Positions 44,104-54,499 of a stretch of DNA of 64,000 bases are shown in pieces (position 1 is the first letter of the stretch; every line of letters begins with the position of its first letter). The position numbers were made by a program, and so were the translations under genes. This DNA comes from Emmonsiellopsis sp. PD_33 (taxonomy: Eukaryota; Ascomycota; Eurotiomycetes; Onygenales; Ajellomycetaceae), in contig JANTQF010000052.1 of the NCBI GenBank assembly GCA_032988165.1, forward strand, positions 62,001 through 126,000, given 5' to 3'. The notes under the pieces were generated by a model. That model was given only the letters and a program-made list of their open reading frames with translations. It did not search any database and was not told the DNA's origin.

Positions 44104-45156
44104 TTACCAAACTTCGTAGTGTTCATAATAGATAGAGTCGGGGGAGGTATCTTGAGTCCAGTACGATTCGTACATGGGGCGTATTCCCGGATTGGTGTGC
44201 GAGGGAAAATACCATGGATCTGCTATCGCGTATGCTCTATTCGAATTCCACCAGCCTGTCATGGGATCGTAGGGCCTTAGCTCAATATCGTCCTGGATCC
44301 TCGGTCTCTGGCCCATGGGGGGGTATGCACGGGTATGGTAGTTTCCCGTCGCAATATCGTCTTGGATCCCCGCTCTCTGTATCCTGTGGGCGCGTGCAGG
44401 AGTCGTAGAGCATTCCCGCGGTTCGTTCCTGACTTCCTGAGATTGCCCTAAAAGCAGGCCCATCTCTATCATAAGGTTCATAACCTTTGTACCTAAAAGG
44501 AGACCTTCATCACATTCGGCATATTTGTCACCCCAGTTCTTGATCTGCGGATAGTCCGGCGGAACTGGACTCGATGGACCCGATGACACCTTCCGGGCCC
44601 TCCGAAGGTAAGACTTGGCTAGATCTTTATCTCTTTCGCGGTTATTTTCCCACATTTCCTTGAATTTGGAACAAAATGCGTATCTCCAGGGCGGCTCAGC
44701 GACAACGAGGCCCTTTCCATAGTGACACCTCCCACCCCATTGGCTATTGGCCTCTTCAATCAGAATTTTCCTCAGTCCATCCACGGGTCTATATCGTTGA
44801 AGAAACTCCTCCCCCGAGAGATCCAAGTCAGACTGTTTCGCGGCGCATTCGGCAGCCTCCTTGAGTAGTGCCTGTGACTGGGATTCATATTCAAGATCGT
44901 CGTGGTCGTCGATGAAATACGTAATATGTGGTATGGGTGTTTCGGTCATAGGTCCTTCCGAGGGGTGTATTGCATCACAAGACTCCGGATCGAGTATAAT
45001 GTTTATTTTCTTCCCTTTGGAATCTATGTGTTTGCCCATGAGATAGAAAATGTCGCCTATGTTGTATGCGTTGGGCAATTTCTTTGAAGGGGGGGGGACA
45101 GTAGGTGGGTTCGAAGGAAACAAGGCCCTCTTCATTTTATTTTTAATCCGGTCCAT
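44104..45156 (-). CDS. uncharacterised protein, degenerate nucleotidyltransferase-like family member A
   Basis: Single-exon 350-residue protein from the first ATG at 45156. The basic N-terminus has M-D-R-I-K-N-K-M-K-R. The core at about 40-200 has I-N-I-I-L-D-P, I-P-H-I-T-Y-F, and then A-E-P-P-W-R-Y-A-F-C-S-K-F followed by an Asp/Arg-rich helix. The same order (beta strand, F, P-P-W-R-Y-x-F-C-x-K) recurs in the gene at 53681 and, more weakly, at 52270. The pattern resembles a fungal hypothetical family in which a G-G-A-x-x-T-x-x-L-R-S-R-x-S-T-x-D-x-D motif (nucleotidyltransferase fold) precedes A-x-P-W-x-Y-A-F-C-x-K. Here the acidic metal ligands are not evident. The C-terminal half carries two R-I-Q-x-x-x-I-Q-D-D-I-like repeats and a Tyr/Trp-rich end. 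Function unknown. Confidence 0.6.
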   Translation of the reverse strand: MDRIKNKMKRALFPSNPPTVPPPSKKLPNAYNIGDIFYLMGKHIDSKGKKINIILDPESCDAIHPSEGPMTETPIPHITYFIDDHDDLEYESQSQALLKEAAECAAKQSDLDLSGEEFLQRYRPVDGLRKILIEEANSQWGGRCHYGKGLVVAEPPWRYAFCSKFKEMWENNRERDKDLAKSYLRRARKVSSGPSSPVPPDYPQIKNWGDKYAECDEGLLLGTKVMNLMIEMGLLLGQSQEVRNEPRECSTTPARAHRIQRAGIQDDIATGNYHTRAYPPMGQRPRIQDDIELRPYDPMTGWWNSNRAYAIADPWYFPSHTNPGIRPMYESYWTQDTSPDSIYYEHYEVW

Positions 45157-47498
45157 GTTGGAGGGATCTGAAGGAGACAAAATAAGACTTCTGTTTCGAG
45201 AATATCTGAGTGACGTAAAATCCAATATAGTGTGGGAATAAGGTAAAAAAAGGATATAGAGAAATGATTTGGCCTTTCCCAAAGTGAAAGAATATGGAGG
45301 ATATAAAAGCACATTTCATATGGAAAGTAAACTGCCTTGGTTGGCGGTTAAAGCCGATTTGAAACATCTTTGTTCAAGATATTTCTTTGGAATTGGGTGT
45401 CAGCGATTCGGCTTTGTTCTGTTTGACGTCCATTCCAAGCGGACACTGCCATTGGGGAGATTCCCGATATCAGGATCTCTCCAAGAAACAATGGCCTTGT
45501 AAGTTTCATAACCGATCGAATCCCAAAACACGGGGTCTGCCTCATATTGTAGCCAGGAACGGATGCTCATTTGGAGTGTATCCCCCCCCCCACTAATTAG
45601 TTATTGAGAACATGATTTTTTCACGGTCACTCTTGTGGACTTTGACATGATAGTAGGAAACGCTGTCCCATAGAGGCTGTCAAACCTTAGGGCAGTGCCT
45701 ATTAAACAGGGCCTTCTTCGTTACTAGTAGTAACCACCAGGTATTATGAGATGGTGGAATAGGGGCAGCGTAGGTTGAGAATAGCAGATTCATTTCATCC
45801 ACGGGATATTTAGCCACACTCTAACAGAGCCAGCACTGATATTACCAGCTATAACCAGTATAGTAGTTATCGGGTTCAGGAGAGGATAGAGAAAGAGTGC
45901 CTTGGGTTGCTTAGCACTAAGTTGCTAATATTACTATGAGTAACTACTAATCGTGCCTTTGCTGTTTCACCCACATCTCCCGTTGTGGGTGTGCCACACT
46001 GATATGATAAAAACACCGATACAATAAAAACTGCCACTAGGTACCTTTTGTATGGGGAACACATATAAAAGGTACCTATTTTCAACTTTTGATGTTTTCA
46101 TGATTTCTCAACCACCACACAAGATATAGATTTCATACTTCAGCAGGAATATCTAAAAACTATAAGAAATACATTTATTTAAATAAATCTAAGATTTTCT
46201 TGTTCATTTTCATTTTTTCTATTTTTAGGCACAGTTTTAGTGTATTTTCAGTTTTATCCCAATCTCAAGAGAATAACCAATTTTTAATAGATTCTATTGA
46301 TGCTATCATATTCACTAGGATTCAGTGTATGTCCTATTCCAATATGAGCTTCATATCTGGTGTGGTTGTTGAGAAATCATGAAAAAACTGGAAATTGAAA
46401 TTAAGTATCTTTTATATGGGACTGCCATATAAAAGGTACTTATTTTTCATTTTTATCCTATCGGTGTTTTTATCGTATCAGTGTGGCGCACCTAGAAGGT
46501 GGGACTGAGAGGTGCAGCAGCGAAGGCACGATTACTAATATTTATCCCCGCTCAGGGAAGGAAATATCCTCTTTCTCACTCGGTACTAGAAGGATTCATC
46601 AGGATCCATCCCGTCCTCCGCCATATTTTATCTTCCATTCTCAATATGTGCTGTAGTGCCTACTATCAGACAATACAAATATGCAAAAGATACTAGAATA
46701 ATAGAAAAACCCCCGCTAGCCAGCCCCCTTCTCCAGGCTCCGACTGTCTACTAGTACATTCATACGCCTTCACTCAAGGCGAAGCCGTTGACATCCCCAC
46801 ACATCACATCATGATCGTCCAGTAGTTAACTATGTTACGCCTTCTCCACTGCTAATCGCTGACGGTGGGGAGGGTAGTATAATTATTACCTCCGGCGTGC
46901 TTTGAAAGCAGGACCATCCATTATAAGTAGTATTATCAAGTTAGTTACTAGTAGTTCTAAAATAGATTTATTTCTTAACCCTTCTAGATAGTAGCATGAT
47001 ACGTACAGAATATCCGTAGCACTGTTAATGATTTATGTCTGGTTACCGCCCTTGAGGTTCCGCCCCCTGAAGTTCCGCAGTAGGGCTGCATACGACCCGG
47101 ATTCTTACTGGTCCGTATCAGGGTTATGGGGGGCATCTTCTAGCTCTGTTTTCTATTTTAATAGCGCTTTAAGAGAATACCTCGAAAAAAATGCATCAAA
47201 GATGCAACGAAATGCAGGAGGAGTTTAAGAATGGAAAAGAAATGAGAAGTTTTGGAAATCTAAAAGGGAGAAGCGTCATTAGACGTAGTACTCCGTACTG
47301 TTGCTAGTTATAATGATTGACTGTAGCAACCGGAAACTCATAAACTAAACCAACCCACTGGAATCCAAATTCATCCATTCCAATCCAGCTGTCCCCCCTC
47401 CCTTCCTCTTCCCTCGAGGAGAACTATGCGAATGAACACCCTATATAATTGACACAAATCACCGAAGCAATTTAAGTATCAACTTTTGATGCCAACTA
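45157..47498. other. A/T-rich spacer with inverted-repeat element
   Basis: 2.3 kb between accessory genes. It contains the foldback element at 45946-46535 and otherwise short, unsupported open frames. Confidence 0.5.
45946..46535. mobile_element. MITE-like foldback element with long inverted repeats
   Basis: Two arms of roughly 195 bp (45946-46140 and 46340-46535) are imperfect inverted repeats of each other. Shared stretches include TAATCGTGCCTT at the outer end, GCCACACTGATA followed by GATAAAAACACCGATA, AAAGGTAC, and CATGATTTCTCAAC near the inner end. Each arm also contains its own small hairpin built on AAAAGGTACC-type sequence (for example 46039-46080). The 200-bp centre is A/T-rich and non-coding. 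No target-site duplication was clear, and no transposase is present. Confidence 0.6.
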
Positions 47499-48080
47499 TT
47501 ATTTGGGATTGCACCGCATTGACTCCCAGGGCTTGTCTTCGCTAGGGATTGGGAAAGCCACGCATTCGTATTTGTCTTTAGGAATCTCCAACTTAGCCCC
47601 TAAGTCTGTAGAATCACAGTCCCATCCACTGTATATTATCAGTCTCATGAGCTATGCAGTTAACTACTACACAATCCAAACTTTCCAACCTGGCCTAACA
47701 CGCGGGGGCGGAGACAATGGGACACGTACGTGAAAAATTCACAGACAGCTGCTGTTCGAAACTGTGCACCCCTATAGTAGTTAATTAATTACATTAGCCA
47801 ATAAATTCATTACTACTTAAACAGGTAAATATGAAAAAAGAGCATGGGTAATACATACTTGTTTCCACGGACATCACGGCATTGACCAGCCATGATAGGA
47901 TCATATATCCTGAGTGCACATTGGTTAGGGTCCGGGTTTAACAATGCCTGCCTTAATTAGCTATATGGACACTCCGCATTGAAGTGGGTATATAGGATAG
48001 CTCACAATTGGGTCGTTTTGAGGGTCCCAAGCAAGTGCAAAGAATGGCCCAAGAGCCAGAGCAACGATTGAGAAATGCAT
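47499..48080 (-). CDS. small secreted six-cysteine protein (4 exons)
   Basis: Four short exons (48006-48080, 47859-47947, 47730-47771, 47499-47628) join in phase to 111 residues. Introns are 58, 87 and 101 nt with GTGAGC, GTATGT and GTACGT donors and CAG/TAG acceptors. Exon 1 encodes a signal peptide (M-H-F-S-I-V-A-L-A-L-G-P-F-F-A-L-A) and the mature start W-D-P-Q-N. The mature part has six Cys, enough for three disulfides: N-Q-C, G-Q-C, A-V-C-E, W-D-C, Y-E-C and M-R-C. Each single exon is too short to stand out alone. A TATA-like ATATAAATAAC lies about 155 bp upstream. No family was recognised. It sits alone in an A/T-rich accessory stretch, a setting typical of lineage-specific secreted proteins. 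Its role (effector-like, competitive or structural) is unknown. Confidence 0.7.
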
Positions 48081-50107
48081 ATTGAATAGGTGCTATTTCT
48101 TGCTTCGAGGGAACCTTTCTGGGGTGTCGGGGGATAATGATATCTGTCGATAGAGAAGCAATCGAGGTAAAGAGTAAAATGAAAATAGTAAATTGAGATT
48201 TCTGTTGTCTGTCCTGGGGGCATTTTCCATGTTATTTATATGTCTTCCTCCTGCTTTCTCAAAATCGAGATACTTCCTTGACGGGTACTCCATACGTAGC
48301 CAAAAAAAACAAAATAAAAGAAAAGCTAACTACTACTACTAGCAATAGCTCCTCCACAGTGACTGGTGGGCTTGGTCAAGAATTCAATATTCCGTGGGAA
48401 GCGCAACTCGCCTTTTCTTTTCTTTTTTCCAGATACTCAATCCTGATTCCTGGGTTTTCGCTGTTTCCCAACGCCATTGTCAAAAAATCATGCCTAATCA
48501 TAGAATAGTTGAGAAATGATTGGGGAACAGTACAAAAATACGTGTTGCAAATGCAGGCCTTTATGTAAAAGAATTGCGGACGGCTGGGGATTAATCCAAT
48601 GGGAGTGATGAATGATTTCCTGATTTCCTAAAATTAGGATCCTTCCTTCATTGGACCTCCTGTAGCCAAAAAAAAAAAAAACGACAAGGAAGATCTGTTG
48701 AGAATTCTATCAGTACGGGCGCAGATAATCAGGCAGCCAAACATACTTAGTGCTTCGTACTATCAAAATGACAACAAACTATGGAATGGCCCAGGGCTTA
48801 ATAAAATATGCGGACGCAGCAACCAACTTACATACCGGGAATAAGAGGGGGGTTCATTGGCCAGAAGAGAAAGGGAATATCATATCTCATAGTTCATAGC
48901 AACAAAAGAAAAGAAAGTAAAATTTTCTTTTCGTTTTTTATTTTTTACACAAACATGTGTACTAGTTTTTTTGGAATTCAGATTGAGTTCCCTGGATCTC
49001 CCTCCTTGCTGATCAGACGGGATCTAAATCGGCATTAATACTCCGGAGGCTGGCTAAAGGATAGCTAGTTTGCAGATACGGAGTACAGAGTAAAAAGATA
49101 TCAAAGTGGCAAAGATATTGATCCACATAGAGCTGGTTCCAGCCATCCTCCCAGAGCGGTCAGGGAGGTGGTCCCCGAGAGACTGCATAAATGCAGCGCT
49201 TGTTTGTCGAATACCATCATCTAATGCCCGGATGAGTCCCGGCGCCAGCCACCGACTCGGCCAGTCAATGGATCCATGGTCCTCATTAGTCCCCGGGTTG
49301 TGCCCGGCTGGCATACTCGCCTCCTCAGCTCACTAGTATGATCGACGCTGCATTGCTGACCTCAGTGGCTTACTAGCAGTCTCGCGGCCTGCAGGCCTGC
49401 AGTAATGAGGAAGCGTGGCAAAGGCAAAGATGAAAACAATATCATTGATTTGACCAGGCTATGTACGGAGTAGGTATGGTTCGAATAAACCCGTGAAATG
49501 TACGGGGTGATTGCACTATTTACTGCAGATAGTTAACATCATCATCCCTGAGTGACGGCCATTTGTAGTACTCCGATTGTTTACAAGGCAAGAAAAGTGG
49601 TTCAAAGATTAAGGTTTAGCGCGAGCTAAATGATTGGATACTTGCTCACAAAGTGGAGATCACAGAATGATTGGATGAGAATTGATCTTAAAGGCGGCTC
49701 TTGGCATGAATTCCATTTAAGGTTGCGGATCTAACTGGATAAGGTTGGAACTCTGTAATCACGTGCACATTAGCTAGATCCCGAGGTCGGGCGTGGCGCC
49801 GCAATGGTTGCACACATGACCCTGTCGAAATAAGCAACGTTTCCTTTGCAAACTTGAACCAGCAACTTCATTTTATATTGGGATACTGTCCCACAAAACC
49901 CTCTTCATACGAACCCTGCTCATGTAGTTCGAGTAGCCCTGAACCCACAGATCCAGCGTATTCTCACAGAATGACAAACTGCTCGAAATAGCCTGCTTCA
50001 AAGCCATACATCTCAGGCTACAGCCCTCGTGTCCAGCGTCCTGGGGAAGGGTCATGGTAGCAACAACCACATTTCATCCACCTACTCGAAACTGAAACAA
50101 TATCGCC
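48081..50107. other. intergenic, about 2 kb, A/T-rich
   Basis: Contains A-runs (48301-48323, 48668-48681) and two TACGGAGTA motifs (49077-49085, 49464-49472). No gene is supported. Confidence 0.45.
48232..48243 (-). promoter_or_regulatory. candidate TATA box of the secreted-protein gene
   Basis: The minus strand reads CATATAAATAAC here, about 155 bp upstream of the ATG at 48080. Confidence 0.35.
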
Positions 50108-51596
50108 ATGTCCTTGGCATCCCTGCCCTCGGAGCTCCTACTTGCAGTTTTATCCCCAGTCCGTTTCTCCAGCTGGCCTAGTGACGAGAACTTGCGCAAA
50201 GATCTTATCAACTGGCGACTTGTCTGCAGTGAGTCAACAGAACGGATAATGCTTATCTGTCTAAGAAGCTCGCTTTTTCCTAAAACACTACTGACATTTT
50301 TGAATTTTAGAGCGCTGGAATACGATTCTTGAACATGATGTTGTTGTAAACACATGCGAGCTGAAGCATCTAGTAAAGATAGCACCAGAAAAGCAGATTC
50401 TTCGTGAAATGTCAAAAATTAGTCTTGGTGACCTTCCTGGCTCCTGGATCTGTGATGGCTATGGGCTCAATGACCTCGCGTGCGACGCCGCAGAGGCTGG
50501 ATATGATCGCGTTATGGACAACTTACGTGCTTGCGGAGTTGATCTGCTTCGTGACTCTCGCGGCCGAAGGGATGACCAGATACTGATGGGTGCAGTGGCT
50601 GGTGGGAATGTAGCCGCTTTACGTCTTGTGCTGGATTGTGGTGTAAACCTACATCGGAATACGATTGCTGATATACTTGCTCGTGCTGCAACGAAGAACC
50701 GTGAGGCAGTGGTGCATTTTATTCTAGATAACTACTCCGCCGATGTTGATATCTGGATGTTGAAAAATGCCATATATCGCGCCACATATGACAGTGAGAG
50801 TGTGGACATTATGCGTCGGTTTTTGGACGAATGTGAAAAGCGCATGCCCGGTGTCAATCATGGCGGTGCACTACAATTGCATGTGGCTATGAGACGCGGG
50901 AATGCGGATATGGTTCAACTCTTCTTCGACAAGGGAGCGGATATCAAGACGGCAGAGAAGGCAATGGGCACAATGATTAATGCTAAGCCACTTATCCACA
51001 TTGCAGTTGCAAGTGGGGACGCCAGAATTGTAGGCCTATTACTTGACAGAGGTGTTGCACCCGACACTGTGGATGGCGTGCGCAACAATACACCTTTGAT
51101 GGAGGCAGCTAGGGGCGGCCATTCCGAAATCGTTTCGAGATTACTTCTGGATCCCAGGGTCGATCCGCTTGGCCAAAATATATATAGAGAAACGCCGCTG
51201 GATTTGGCCGCGGGGAATGGCCATGAATCCGTGGTGCAGCTGCTGCTTCTGGAGACAGCAGCAGGAAAGGAAAAAGCTGTGATAGAATCGGCCCTGCTTG
51301 AAGCTGCAAAAACTTATTGCAATGCTGCTCATATTATGGGAGTGGTTCGACTCCTTCACGCTGCGGCAGTGCAAATAAGCAAAATCGACGATCCTACTGT
51401 TCGCGAGATCATCTGCTATGCTGCCGTTCGGGGAAATAACGATGTAGTGAGGTTTTTCATTGATAACCATGGGGTGAATGCTCAGACCTGCGAAAAGGCC
51501 ATCCACGCCGCCCGGAAAAAGGGTCATGATGAGATCGTGCAATTGCTGCTAGAAAAATACCCAGATACAGTTATGACACCGAGACTCAGAGTGTGA
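50108..51596 (+). CDS. F-box and ankyrin-repeat protein (2 exons)
   Basis: Exons 50108-50228 and 50311-51596 (82-nt intron, GTGAGT donor) encode 468 residues. The splice reconstitutes an F-box: L-A-S-L-P-S-E-L-L-L-A-V-L near residue 3, through D-L-I-N-W-R-L-V-C-K-R-W-N across the junction. Ankyrin repeats follow from about residue 90 to the end. The clearest are I-H-I-A-V-A-S-G-D-A-R-I-V-G-L-L-L-D-R-G-V, T-P-L-M-E-A-A-R-G-G-H-S-E-I-V and T-P-L-D-L-A-A-G-N-G-H-E-S-V-V. F-box/ankyrin proteins are thought to present substrates to SCF ubiquitin ligases. The family is expanded and fast-evolving in Aspergillus-type fungi. The target is unknown. Confidence 0.85.
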
Positions 51597-52269
51597 TAGA
51601 ATGATTTCTATATGGAAATAGTATCAGCAATCCATTTCCATTAGTCTTGGTCTTTGTTCACAGGCTGTTGTCCTCGATCTCGCGTATTCCGTGGTTCTAC
51701 CAGTATCGTGCGTGTGTATTAGACCTAAGAACCCCCTATTTTCTACCTATATACTCCTACATATTTAAGCATCATGCGCTCACTACGTACTTTTCAATCT
51801 TAAATATTAATATTATACCACATAGAATAGAAAATGTATGTAGGCTTCATATCTCCCCTCTATCCCCCAACCGTGGAGAGATTCTTGGACCTCTGAGTCG
51901 GAGCTATGGGGGGGAGCATTTTTATTCCGAGAAATGCATATTACGCTTGCGACATCTGGAATGCTGTTCTCTCCCTTTCTTTTCATTTATTGTTCTATTT
52001 TTTCCCCGCCCAAGAGCTCTAGCCAGCGGACATGCAATACAAAGAGGGAGAAAGAGAATGGTGAAAATGAACCAAAAACATACAGAAAAAATCCCGAAAA
52101 TAGGTAGAAAAGAAAGAACGCTGCTCAGTTGACCCTAGGGAAGCCGTCAGTTTATATTTATTTTGCAACCCTGGGATGAATAATGTCAAGGGTTGGCCCT
52201 TACTGGATACAACACTTACCAGACACATAAACTTTCATCTAATCAGCTATTCCACCCGAGAAAGAAGGC
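51597..52269. other. intergenic between convergent genes
   Basis: 673 bp of A/T-rich 3' flank; no gene is seen. Confidence 0.55.
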
Positions 52270-53004
52270 TCAAGATAGAAGTCGTTCAGAGGACGAAGAA
52301 ACAGGCCAGGTTTCGGGCTCTCGAGACGAAAGAAGGCGCTCGAATAGTTTTCCAATGGATTCGCAGCACCCAAGGCAGCCAGAGTCAGGATCTTCTTTGA
52401 TTGGGTCGATGGGCGGATTCTCGGCAGGGACACGGCCACACACCAATAACCACTCACGAACCCTCTGGCGGATAGGCTCATTCACCTGCCGTTCTATGAT
52501 ATCGTAGTACTCCATCCAAAACCTAGCGTTTGCTTTGGGAGGGCATATAAATGCAACCAGTTCGGTTTTAACAAGAAAAATGTCCCTTTCAAAGTCTGGG
52601 GACTGCTCGTCTTTCTTGTAACTTTCGGCTTCGGAGATGATCCTCCACATTTGGGGGTCCGAGGGGGTCCTCCAAAACATAAAATTTTGCACAGCCATCT
52701 CCCCCGGCCCACCAGTGCTTGTTGCTTCAAGGGCTTGTTTGAGTAAGGTTGCAGCGGCTGCGAGGCCCCCAGAGAAGTGTCTAGTGTTGAAAACAAACAG
52801 ACCAGCTTTGGTACCGGATGTTAGCTGCCCTCCGGCGACCTCGGCGCCTTCGAGGATTAGTTGGATTTGGATCGTTACCCTGTCGTGATGCTCGTGGAGA
52901 TATGCGGCCGCCCTAGAAAGACTGTCTCGTAACTGTTGAACGGTGAAAGCGTTTTCGACTGATTCGTTGCCCCCGGACACCGGTGGCTCTGAGCTCAAGG
53001 ACAT
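52270..53004 (-). CDS. uncharacterised protein, degenerate nucleotidyltransferase-like family member B
   Basis: Single-exon 244-residue protein. A helix at 20-45 (V-Q-Q-L-R-D-S-L-S-R-A-A) is followed by a strand (I-Q-L-I-L-E-G) and L-F-V-F-N-T-R. Then come a helix-rich region (A-A-A-T-L-L-K-Q-A-L), V-K-T-E-L-V-A-F-I-C-P-P-K-A-N-A-R-F-W-M-E-Y-Y-D and R-Q-R-V-R-E-W-L. The order parallels the neighbours at 53681 and 44104. It is the most divergent of the three, and the nucleotidyltransferase signature is not recognisable. The C-terminal C-L-G-C-C could be a palmitoylation site. A TATATA element (53034-53045) lies only 30-40 bp upstream of the ATG, implying a very short leader. Function unknown. 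Confidence 0.55.
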   Translation of the reverse strand: MSLSSEPPVSGGNESVENAFTVQQLRDSLSRAAAYLHEHHDRVTIQIQLILEGAEVAGGQLTSGTKAGLFVFNTRHFSGGLAAAATLLKQALEATSTGGPGEMAVQNFMFWRTPSDPQMWRIISEAESYKKDEQSPDFERDIFLVKTELVAFICPPKANARFWMEYYDIIERQVNEPIRQRVREWLLVCGRVPAENPPIDPIKEDPDSGCLGCCESIGKLFERLLSSREPETWPVSSSSERLLS

Positions 53005-53680
53005 GTCGGAAACTGGAGTATGAATGCTTGTGGGTATATATTTAAACGGGGATATGAAAGTAAGAGCAAAAGGCCGAGTTTGCGGTGCGGTAATAGTTCC
53101 ACCAAGGTAAGAGACTGAAAGCAGAAATTAGGGGTTTATATACACAAAAAAGCAACCAAAAGATGACTGACCAAAAGGATATGAAACATCTTTGATAGGT
53201 ATGGGAACTCGTTATTCAAAAGAAATCGAGTACAGAGTAGTGCAAACTTGACACATGGAAACTATGCAGTATCACAAACATAAGCAGATGTGTTCCAGAA
53301 GCTGGTGACTCCAACATATTTAGGCCTTATTCATTGGCATGACAGGACTTCGTCTAATGGAAAGGAAAGAAAGAAGGGCGAACCAGATATCAGTGGTTCC
53401 AACGGAGGGCAAAGAAAACTTCAGACATCCAGGACGAGAATCGAACACAAGTTAGATATTTCAGACCGTCCATGAAAGAAAGCATTCCAGGGGCCGGTTA
53501 ATGGGGGTGGACGACCAAGAAGGAGAACTCCAGGGCAGAGATGGCGACTGTAACCAACGAAGTATGCGATAGTGGGTTGGAGCCCCTGAAACTCCAAGTT
53601 TCTCTGAGCTCCTGGAGAAGGAGAGAAAGAGCAGGGGAAATAGGGACAAAACATGAGCCAACACGTAACCATGATATTAT
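53005..53680. other. intergenic between co-oriented family members
   Basis: 676 bp separating two related minus-strand genes. No gene and no tRNA is seen. Confidence 0.5.
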
Positions 53681-54499
53681 TTATTGTCCCATGGCGATGC
53701 CATCCCTCCCGAAGTCGTCCTTGAACCGGGAATTGACCCGTTCCACATTATTTCTCTCCACGTCCGGTGTCTCAAACTCTGTTGCCCACGAGCAAATCTC
53801 CGAGTAACGAACGAGGTCCCGATGACTTTGTATCAGATATCTATGGAGCATTAAAGCTGCATCTTGTAGGCCCTCAGGTGTGTGCTCCCCCACCAATAAC
53901 ATCGCCTGCACCTTGCAACAAAATAAGTAGCGCCATGGGGGCGCAAAAACAGAGAAATTGTGATGTTCAAAGATGATTTCATCCTGTTGGAGAGCCTCCT
54001 CGGTCACCTTTTGTCGTACATTCCTCGAGGCCGTGAACGGGAGGACGATATTTGTAGCCGAGGTTGGGACTTGGTTGAATGCATAGGATATAGCGGCCAT
54101 GACCAAGTCTTCTCTGTCGGGGTCGTCGTTGAGCCAGTAGTTGGCAAATACAATCATCGGGGTGGTGTCTCGGGTCCGTAGGTGGACAGTCTCAACTACG
54201 CCACTGATTGCTACGAGGCGGATTCGTTGATGGGAGCGGGATAGAAATTCAGCCATATGGCGCAAAATAGTGAGTACTGTTTCGGTCGTGAGTTCTTGCG
54301 GCCGGATAACTCTATTGTTGTCCTGTATGCCGAAAGGGTCCGGCACTTCTTGTTGTATTCCGGAGATAGATGATTGGCCGAGGGAGGAGTAAGGAGGCGG
54401 ACCCCAAGAATGGTATGGCGGTGGATCAGATCCAGGGGTATAAGGAGGTGGATCCGGCCACGAGGAGCGCCGGGTCAATGTGGAGCCAGCGGGACCCAT
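53681..54499 (-). CDS. uncharacterised protein, degenerate nucleotidyltransferase-like family member C, with PPxY motifs
   Basis: 272 residues from the first ATG at 54499. The N-terminal 55 residues are Pro-rich with three P-P-P-Y motifs, the classical ligands of WW domains such as those in Rsp5/Nedd4 ubiquitin ligases. The core from about 70 has L-V-A-I-S-G-V-V-E-T-V-H-L-R-T-R-D-T-T-P-M-I-V-F, which aligns by eye with the G-G-A-x-x-T-x-x-L-R-S-R-x-S-T-x-D-x-D pattern of a fungal nucleotidyltransferase-like family, with the metal-binding acidic residues replaced. W-L-N-D-D and I-V-L-P-F follow, then F-S-V-F-A-P-P-W-R-Y-L-F-C-C-K-V and an L-Q-D-A-A-L-M-L-H-R-Y-L helix. It is probably catalytically inactive. 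Related to the genes at 52270 and 44104. Confidence 0.6.
   Translation of the reverse strand: MGPAGSTLTRRSSWPDPPPYTPGSDPPPYHSWGPPPYSSLGQSSISGIQQEVPDPFGIQDNNRVIRPQELTTETVLTILRHMAEFLSRSHQRIRLVAISGVVETVHLRTRDTTPMIVFANYWLNDDPDREDLVMAAISYAFNQVPTSATNIVLPFTASRNVRQKVTEEALQQDEIIFEHHNFSVFAPPWRYLFCCKVQAMLLVGEHTPEGLQDAALMLHRYLIQSHRDLVRYSEICSWATEFETPDVERNNVERVNSRFKDDFGRDGIAMGQ

Noticed and set aside
49054..49336. Overlapping plus and minus open frames of about 80 codons
   Set aside because: Both strands are open over a G/C-richer patch; neither shows a motif.
53430..53475. tRNA-like GAATCGAAC stretch
   Set aside because: The surrounding bases do not form acceptor, D or anticodon stems.
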